A stretch of 64,000 nucleotides of DNA, taken from positions 1 to 64,000 of the forward strand of contig CATWDJ010000002.1 in the NCBI GenBank assembly GCA_958349535.1, read 5' to 3'. The position numbers and the translations under genes are program-made. Below the pieces are notes generated by a model. The model was not told the origin of the DNA. It was given only the letters and a program-made list of their open reading frames with translations, and ran no database searches. Shown in pieces: positions 59,180 to 64,000 of this stretch (position 1 is the stretch's first letter; every line of letters begins with the position of its first letter). Origin of the DNA: Maccoyibacter sp900556645 (lineage in GTDB: Bacteria; Bacillota; Clostridia; Lachnospirales; Lachnospiraceae).

Positions 59180-60370
59180 ATGAACGTATTAGTGATTAAC
59201 TGCGGAAGCAGTTCTTTGAAATTTCAGTTGATTGATTCTGAATCAGAGTCTGTGTTGGCTAAGGGACTTTGTGAGAGAATCGGAATTGACGGAAGATTAG
59301 TGTACCAACGTGCGGGTGGTGAGAAAGAAGTAACAGAAGAAACAATGCCAACCCACACAGAAGCAGTAAAAATGGTATTGGAAGCATTGATTAATCCAAA
59401 AACCGGTGCCATTGCTTCTTTGGATGAGATTTCAGCAGTGGGACATCGTGTAGTACACGGTGGAGAAGCATTTACAGAATCTACTTTAATTAATGAAGAG
59501 GTAATTGCGGCAATTGAGAATGTCAGTGAATTGGCACCGCTTCATAATCCGGCAAATTTAATCGGAATTGCAGCTTGTCAGGAATTAATGCCGGGTGTTC
59601 CAATGGCAGCCGTTTTTGATACAGCATTTCATCAGACGATGCCAAAAGAAGCGTATATGTATGGTATTCCTTACAAATACTATGAGCAGTACAAGGTTCG
59701 TAAATATGGATTCCACGGAACCAGTCACAGCTATGTTTCCAAACGTGCGGCAGAACTGTTGGGAAAACCATATGACTCTTTAAAGACCATCGTTTGTCAT
59801 TTGGGCAACGGTGCCTCTGTATGTGCAGTGAAAAATGGTAAGTCCGTAGATACGTCCATGGGACTGACTCCGTTGGAAGGATTGGTTATGGGTACCCGTT
59901 CCGGTGATGTGGATCCTTCCGTATTGGAATATATCGCGGAAAAAGAAAACTTTGACATTCATCAGGTGTTAAATGTTTTAAATAAAGAGTCCGGTGTCTA
60001 TGGTGTTTCCGGCGTATCCAGCGATTTCAGAGATATTGAGGCGGCTGCAGAGGCAGGAGACGAGAGAGCGGATTTGGCACAGGAGCTGTTCTGTTATCGT
60101 GTCATCCACTATATCGGAGCCTATGCGGCGGCTATGAACGGTGTAGATGCTATCTGCTTTACCGCAGGATTAGGTGAGAACTCCGGAATGATTCGTGAAA
60201 AGATTTGTGCAAATCTGGGATATCTGGGTGTAGAATTGAATCCAGAGGAGAATAAAAAGCGTGGAGAAGATTTGATTATTTCCACAGAAAATTCCAAAGT
60301 AAAGGTGTTAGCTGTTCCGACTAACGAAGAGCTTGCCATTGCAAGAGAAACCGTGGCTTTGTTAAAGTAA
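59180..60370 (+). CDS. ackA: Acetate kinase
   Basis: A 396-residue ASKHA-fold kinase, with VLVINCGSSSLKFQLI, HRVVHGGEAFTESTLI, KYGFHGTSHSYVSKRAAELLG, CHLGNGASVCAVKNGKSVDTSMGLTPLEGLVMGTRSGDVDPS and TAGLGENSGMIR. It makes ATP and acetate from acetyl phosphate, the main energy step of many fermenting anaerobes. The usual partner pta is not adjacent. A GGGAAAAGG purine stretch lies before the ATG. Confidence 0.97.
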   Translation: MNVLVINCGSSSLKFQLIDSESESVLAKGLCERIGIDGRLVYQRAGGEKEVTEETMPTHTEAVKMVLEALINPKTGAIASLDEISAVGHRVVHGGEAFTESTLINEEVIAAIENVSELAPLHNPANLIGIAACQELMPGVPMAAVFDTAFHQTMPKEAYMYGIPYKYYEQYKVRKYGFHGTSHSYVSKRAAELLGKPYDSLKTIVCHLGNGASVCAVKNGKSVDTSMGLTPLEGLVMGTRSGDVDPSVLEYIAEKENFDIHQVLNVLNKESGVYGVSGVSSDFRDIEAAAEAGDERADLAQELFCYRVIHYIGAYAAAMNGVDAICFTAGLGENSGMIREKICANLGYLGVELNPEENKKRGEDLIISTENSKVKVLAVPTNEELAIARETVALLK

Positions 60371-60443
60371 TTATCCACCAAAATATAGTTGACAAATAGA
60401 AATCATCTATGTATAATTGTTTAGGTGTGAATAGGAGAAGAAG

Positions 60444-60974
60444 ATGAAAGTTGATTTAACAGACATTTTATCCGTTGCGAATAAAGAGATTACCAAGAAA
60501 GTTCCTGTGGAAATGGTGTCATTCGACTCGAAGCTGGGAAGTTTTCCTATTACAAAGAAGGAAGATGTGGTACTTCATATTTTAAACGAAGAGAACAAGC
60601 GGCTGCTTATTCGTGGAAGTACAGAGCTTACAATAGCAATTCCTTGTGACCGTTGTCTGGAAGATGTGGAGACAACGCTCCGTCTTGACATCGATAAGGA
60701 GATTCCGATTCATGTTGAAGAACAGGAAGTCGATGAAGAAGAGATGGAAAAAGCAGACTACATGATTGGATTTCATCTTGATTTAGATAGAATAATCTAC
60801 GATGAGGTTTTGGTTAACTGGCCCATGAAGGTTTTGTGCAGGGAAGACTGTGCAGGTATTTGTAAAAAATGCGGACAGAATCTGAACCATAAAACCTGTG
60901 ATTGTGAGAAAACAGAACTCGATCCAAGAATGGCAGTTATCCAAGATGTGTTTAACAAATTTAAGGAGGTGTAA
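60444..60974 (+). CDS. DUF177 (YceD-like) protein
   Basis: A 176-residue protein of DUF177, typically encoded before rpmF and linked to 23S rRNA or ribosome biogenesis. The N-terminal part has LDIDKEIPIHVEEQEVDEEE, and the C-terminal part has a cysteine cluster (CREDCAGICKKCGQNLNHKTCDCEK) that could bind zinc. It is followed four bases later by rpmF, its usual neighbour. GAGAAG lies before the ATG. Confidence 0.93.
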   Translation: MKVDLTDILSVANKEITKKVPVEMVSFDSKLGSFPITKKEDVVLHILNEENKRLLIRGSTELTIAIPCDRCLEDVETTLRLDIDKEIPIHVEEQEVDEEEMEKADYMIGFHLDLDRIIYDEVLVNWPMKVLCREDCAGICKKCGQNLNHKTCDCEKTELDPRMAVIQDVFNKFKEV

Positions 60975-60978
60975 CCAA

Positions 60979-61158
60979 ATGTCAATTTGTCCAAAAAACA
61001 AATCCTCTAAAGGAAGAAGAGATAAAAGAAGAGCTAACTGGAAAATGACTGCTCCGAATCTGGTAAAATGCAGCAAATGCGGAGAGTTAATGATGCCTCA
61101 TAGAGTGTGCAAAAACTGTGGCTCATACAACAAAAGAGAAATTATTCCTCAGGATTAA
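60979..61158 (+). CDS. rpmF: 50S ribosomal protein L32
   Basis: A 59-residue L32 with PKNKSSKGRRDKRRANWK near the N-terminus and a zinc-binding CSKCGELMMPHRVCKNCG motif. All four zinc cysteines are present. AAGGAGGTG lies just upstream of the ATG, within the end of the DUF177 gene. A strong terminator follows 13 bp after the stop. Confidence 0.97.
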   Translation: MSICPKNKSSKGRRDKRRANWKMTAPNLVKCSKCGELMMPHRVCKNCGSYNKREIIPQD

Positions 61159-61170
61159 TCGACCGCAAAT

Positions 61171-61200
61171 GGGAGTGTTTGTAAAAACACTCCTTTTTTT
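61171..61200 (+). terminator. Terminator after rpmF
   Basis: GGAGTGTTT paired with AAACACTCC around a GTAA loop, followed by seven T. Confidence 0.9.
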
Positions 61201-61240
61201 CTTAGAGAAAAATTTAAATGTAAAACATGCGAGGTAGACT

Positions 61241-61888
61241 ATGAACAACCATGAAAATAAATTGCTTACTGTATTAGGAAAATTCACAGACAGCCTGTTG
61301 TTGAACCTGTTGTTTCTCATAAGCTGTGTGCCGGTGATTACCATCGGCGTTTCTGTGACGGCTTTTTATTATACGTTGCGGAAGGTTTTAAAACAGGACA
61401 GAGGCTACCTCTGGGCAGAATATAAACGGGCGTGGAAGGAAAACTTTAAACAGGCCACACTTTGCTGGCTGTTGTTTCTTGCCATCGGTGCTGTTTTGGC
61501 AATAGATATCTATGTGATGTATCAGGCAGCGGCAGAAGGGGCAGGATATGGAATGAGCTATCTGTTTTTCGCTGTTTTGTTTGTGATTTTAGTTTTATGG
61601 GCAGTTTATACCTTTGCTTATCTGGCAAGATTTGAAAATACCACCAAGGCAGTATTGAAAAACAGTATTTTGTTTATGTTTGCAAATATGGCAAAAACCC
61701 TATTGGTATTGCTGGTGTTTGGTATTTCTGCTTTTTTGGTCTGGCTGACTCCTTTTTCACTGGTAATTGTCCCTCTGTTGTGTGGATGGTATCTGGAAGT
61801 GATTTTAGAATCCGTATTTCGGAAATATATGAGTGAAGAAGATAGAAAAGCAGAGGATGAGCGGAATCAGGATTTTTACGAAACATAG
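61241..61888 (+). CDS. DUF624 (YesL-like) membrane protein
   Basis: A 215-residue membrane protein, with about five helices and the typical N-terminal DSLLLNLLFLISCVPVITIGVSVTAFYY. DUF624 members are common near glycan-utilisation genes and have no established function. No sugar gene is adjacent here. It lies between rpmF and plsX and has its own start. A shared role with its neighbours is not evident. Confidence 0.9.
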   Translation: MNNHENKLLTVLGKFTDSLLLNLLFLISCVPVITIGVSVTAFYYTLRKVLKQDRGYLWAEYKRAWKENFKQATLCWLLFLAIGAVLAIDIYVMYQAAAEGAGYGMSYLFFAVLFVILVLWAVYTFAYLARFENTTKAVLKNSILFMFANMAKTLLVLLVFGISAFLVWLTPFSLVIVPLLCGWYLEVILESVFRKYMSEEDRKAEDERNQDFYET

Positions 61889-61962
61889 TTTATTTTGGTT
61901 GATTTATAGAAATAGATATAGTATATTTTTTTATGTAATGGAAGAGTAAGGAGGATAGTCCT

Positions 61963-62985
61963 ATGCAGGAAATGGTCAGGGTTGTGCTGGACGCCATGGG
62001 CGGAGACAACGCACCGGGAGAGATTATCAAGGGTGCCATGGACGCAATTAGCGAAAGAAAAGATATTGAAATTATCTTGGTTGGTCAACAGGACGTTATC
62101 ACAGAAGAATTAGAAAAATATACATACAGGAAAGAGCAGATTCGCATTGTGAATGCGACGGAAGTCATTGAGACAGCCGAGCCGCCTGTAATGGCAATAC
62201 GAAGGAAGAAGGATTCTTCCATTGTAGTTGGAATGAATATGGTAAAGAATAAAGAGGCAGATGCTTTTGTCTCAGCAGGAAGCTCAGGAGCAATTCTGGT
62301 AGGCGGACAAGTGATTGTGGGCAGAATCAAAGGAATTGAGAGACCACCGCTGGCACCGCTGATTCCCACAGAAAACGGCGTGTCTATTTTGATAGACTGT
62401 GGAGCCAATGTGGATGCAAGACCAAGTCATCTGGTGCAGTTTGCACAGATGGGTTCTATTTATATGGAACATATTCTGGGTATCCGCAATCCGAGAGTTG
62501 CCATTGTGAATATCGGTGCAGAGGAGGAAAAGGGAAATGCTTTGGTCAAAGAGACATTTCCGCTTTTAAAGGAATGTGAAAACATTAATTTTGTGGGAAG
62601 CATTGAGGCACGGGATATTCCTCGGGGAGATGCAGATGTCATCGTTTGCGAGGCATTTACCGGAAATGTAATTCTGAAATTATATGAGGGTCTTTCCTCA
62701 ACCTTGATGGGTACCATTAAGCAGGGCATGTTGTCCAGCTTGAAGAGTAAAATAGGAGCATTGCTGGTAAAACCTGCATTAAAAGATACACTAAAGAGGT
62801 TTGATGCAACCCAGTACGGCGGAGCTCCCCTTTTGGGATTAAACGGACTGGTGGTAAAAACCCATGGAAGTGCGAAAGCAAAAGAAGTGAAAAATACAAT
62901 TATGCAGTGTGTGGCATTTAAAGAACAGGAAATCAATCAAAAAATAAAGACATATATTACAGATAAGATAACAGAGGAGTCATAG
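61963..62985 (+). CDS. plsX: Phosphate acyltransferase PlsX
   Basis: A 340-residue enzyme that makes acyl phosphate from acyl-ACP for phosphatidic acid synthesis. It has VVLDAMGGDNAPGEIIKGA, AGSSGAILVGGQVIVGRIKG, LIDCGANVDARPSHLVQFAQMG and VCEAFTGNVILKLYEG. AAGGAGG lies before the ATG. The acpP gene follows by 13 bp. It is a usual order in Firmicutes: plsX, acpP, rnc. Confidence 0.96.
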   Translation: MQEMVRVVLDAMGGDNAPGEIIKGAMDAISERKDIEIILVGQQDVITEELEKYTYRKEQIRIVNATEVIETAEPPVMAIRRKKDSSIVVGMNMVKNKEADAFVSAGSSGAILVGGQVIVGRIKGIERPPLAPLIPTENGVSILIDCGANVDARPSHLVQFAQMGSIYMEHILGIRNPRVAIVNIGAEEEKGNALVKETFPLLKECENINFVGSIEARDIPRGDADVIVCEAFTGNVILKLYEGLSSTLMGTIKQGMLSSLKSKIGALLVKPALKDTLKRFDATQYGGAPLLGLNGLVVKTHGSAKAKEVKNTIMQCVAFKEQEINQKIKTYITDKITEES

Positions 62986-62998
62986 AGGAGGAAGAATC

Positions 62999-63229
62999 AT
63001 GGAATTTGAAAAAATCAAAAAAATCATTGCAGAGGTATTAAATGTTGATGAGAATGAGATTACAATGGAGACCACTTTTACCGACGATTTAGGAGCAGAT
63101 TCATTGGACGTATTCCAGATTATTATGGGATTGGAAGAGGAGTTCGATATAGAAATCGCAAATGAAGATGCAGAGAAAATCGTGACGGTGGGCGATGCCG
63201 TAGAGCAGATAAAAAATGCGTTAGCATAA
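62999..63229 (+). CDS. acpP: Acyl carrier protein
   Basis: A 76-residue ACP, with the 4'-phosphopantetheine serine in the DLGADSLDVFQI motif. It carries acyl chains for fatty acid synthesis and is used by PlsX next to it. GAGGAGGAAG lies before the ATG. A terminator hairpin follows. Confidence 0.97.
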   Translation: MEFEKIKKIIAEVLNVDENEITMETTFTDDLGADSLDVFQIIMGLEEEFDIEIANEDAEKIVTVGDAVEQIKNALA

Positions 63230-63249
63230 TTGAACAAAGAATGTGTAAA

Positions 63250-63278
63250 AAGCCCTTTCTTTTTCAAAGGGCTTTTTC
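63250..63278 (+). terminator. Terminator after acpP
   Basis: AGCCCTTT (63251-63258) paired with AAAGGGCT (63266-63273) and T residues. It lies between acpP and rnc, so rnc may rely on read-through or on its own promoter. Confidence 0.8.
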
Positions 63279-63309
63279 TTGCATTATTTTAGTAGAAAGG
63301 GAGAGAACT

Positions 63310-64000
63310 ATGTATCAAGGTCAGAAAAGTATGGACGAGCTGCAAGAGAGAATCGGTTACCGTTTTAAGAACAAAAACTTGCTTCGTCAGGCATTGACAC
63401 ACAGCTCCTATGCCAACGAAAAGCATATGAGCAAATTATCAGATAATGAGAGATTGGAATTTTTGGGGGATGCTGTTTTGGAAATCGTATCCAGCGAGTT
63501 TTTGTTCCAGAATTATCCTAAAATGCCGGAGGGAGATTTGACAAAATTGCGTGCCAGCATTGTATGTGAGCCTACCTTGGCACTTTGTACCAAAGAGATG
63601 GATTTGGGAAAATATCTCTTCTTGGGAAAAGGCGAGGATATGACAGGGGGCAGAAAACGAAAATCCATTCTTTCCGATGCGTTGGAGGCACTGATCGGTT
63701 CCATTTATCTGGATGGTGGTTTTGCTAGTGCAAAAGAGTTTATCCTAAGATTTATTTTGACGGATATTGAGCATAAGCAGCTCTTTTATGATAGCAAAAC
63801 TATCCTGCAAGAAATCGTGCAGGCTGAGTTCAAGGAGGAACTGTCATACCGTATCATTGCAGAAACAGGACCGGATCACGACAAGCTCTTTGAAGTGGAA
63901 GCCCTGATAGGGGAGCAGGTTATCGGAACCGGCGAAGGAAGAACCAAAAAGTCAGCAGAGCAGGAAGCCGCTTATCATGGAATCTTGAAGCTGCGGGAAA
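63310..64000 (+). CDS. rnc: Ribonuclease III, partial at the window edge
   Basis: The first 230 codons of RNase III, which cleaves double-stranded RNA in rRNA processing. The catalytic ERLEFLGDAVLEIV motif and the LSDALEALIGSIYLDGG segment with its second acidic site are present. The double-stranded RNA-binding domain begins at about residue 158 and is cut by the right edge. AAAGGGAGAG lies before the ATG at 63310. Read by hand, the frame stays open to base 64000. Confidence 0.95.
   Translation, partial: MYQGQKSMDELQERIGYRFKNKNLLRQALTHSSYANEKHMSKLSDNERLEFLGDAVLEIVSSEFLFQNYPKMPEGDLTKLRASIVCEPTLALCTKEMDLGKYLFLGKGEDMTGGRKRKSILSDALEALIGSIYLDGGFASAKEFILRFILTDIEHKQLFYDSKTILQEIVQAEFKEELSYRIIAETGPDHDKLFEVEALIGEQVIGTGEGRTKKSAEQEAAYHGILKLRE

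Overview
The window looks like a chromosomal segment of a low-to-moderate GC Gram-positive gut anaerobe of the class Clostridia, most likely family Lachnospiraceae. That placement is an inference from gene content: a double-feoA/feoB iron locus with a FeoB-associated Cys-rich peptide, DUF3793 and DUF2325 proteins, a T-box leader, AddAB, rubrerythrin, a SpoVB-like flippase, a PurO-type IMP cyclohydrolase beside a stand-alone AICAR formyltransferase, NifS/NifU/MnmA, and the DUF177-rpmF-plsX-acpP-rnc order. Most of it is core chromosome. There is no prophage, rRNA operon, CRISPR array or intact insertion sequence.

Layout. 1-7.9 kb is an iron/redox block: feoA-feoA-feoB, a Cys-rich peptide, an atypical Fur-like regulator, an ABC ATPase/permease pair, then DUF3793-flavodoxin-DUF2325. 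The inverted repeat GTTAG-N6-CTAAC stands before feoA, feoB and the DUF3793 gene, so one metal-responsive repressor probably links them. 7.9-11.8 kb holds a T-box leader, a 2-isopropylmalate synthase fused at its C-terminus to an AraC-type DNA-binding domain, and a MATE transporter. 12.2-17.5 kb has larB-larC, a ferredoxin-like aldo/keto reductase, a TetR regulator divergent from a dus gene, and a GH25 lysozyme. 17.7-28.8 kb has rubrerythrin, addB-addA-maf, an FAD dehydrogenase and a PrsA-like foldase lipoprotein. 28.8-32.8 kb has a lytic transglycosylase, a GC-rich repeat-like element, a TrmB regulator coupled to lysA, tRNA-Leu(CAA) and a YbjQ protein.

32.9-38.0 kb is a compact five-gene operon: two proteins of uncharacterised families (probably DUF6179 and DUF6323), a leucine-rich-repeat protein, a DUF2201/VWA protein and a MoxR AAA+ ATPase. 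It is the best candidate for an undescribed protein system. 38.0-49.5 kb is housekeeping: thioesterase, aminopeptidase P, polA, coaE, an FtsA-like protein, WalJ-like hydrolase, an ACT protein, a PFL protein and a HAD hydrolase. The 749-bp gap before polA holds two long hairpin elements in opposite orientation. Their apical domains align position by position and show compensatory base changes in three helices, so they look like two copies of one structured RNA.

49.6-64.0 kb has the last two purine steps, a DUF3990/DUF3791 toxin-antitoxin-like pair in AT-rich DNA, a SpoVB-like flippase, nifS-nifU-mnmA, tmcAL, an Rpn-type nuclease, ackA, and DUF177-rpmF, DUF624, plsX-acpP and a truncated rnc at the right edge.
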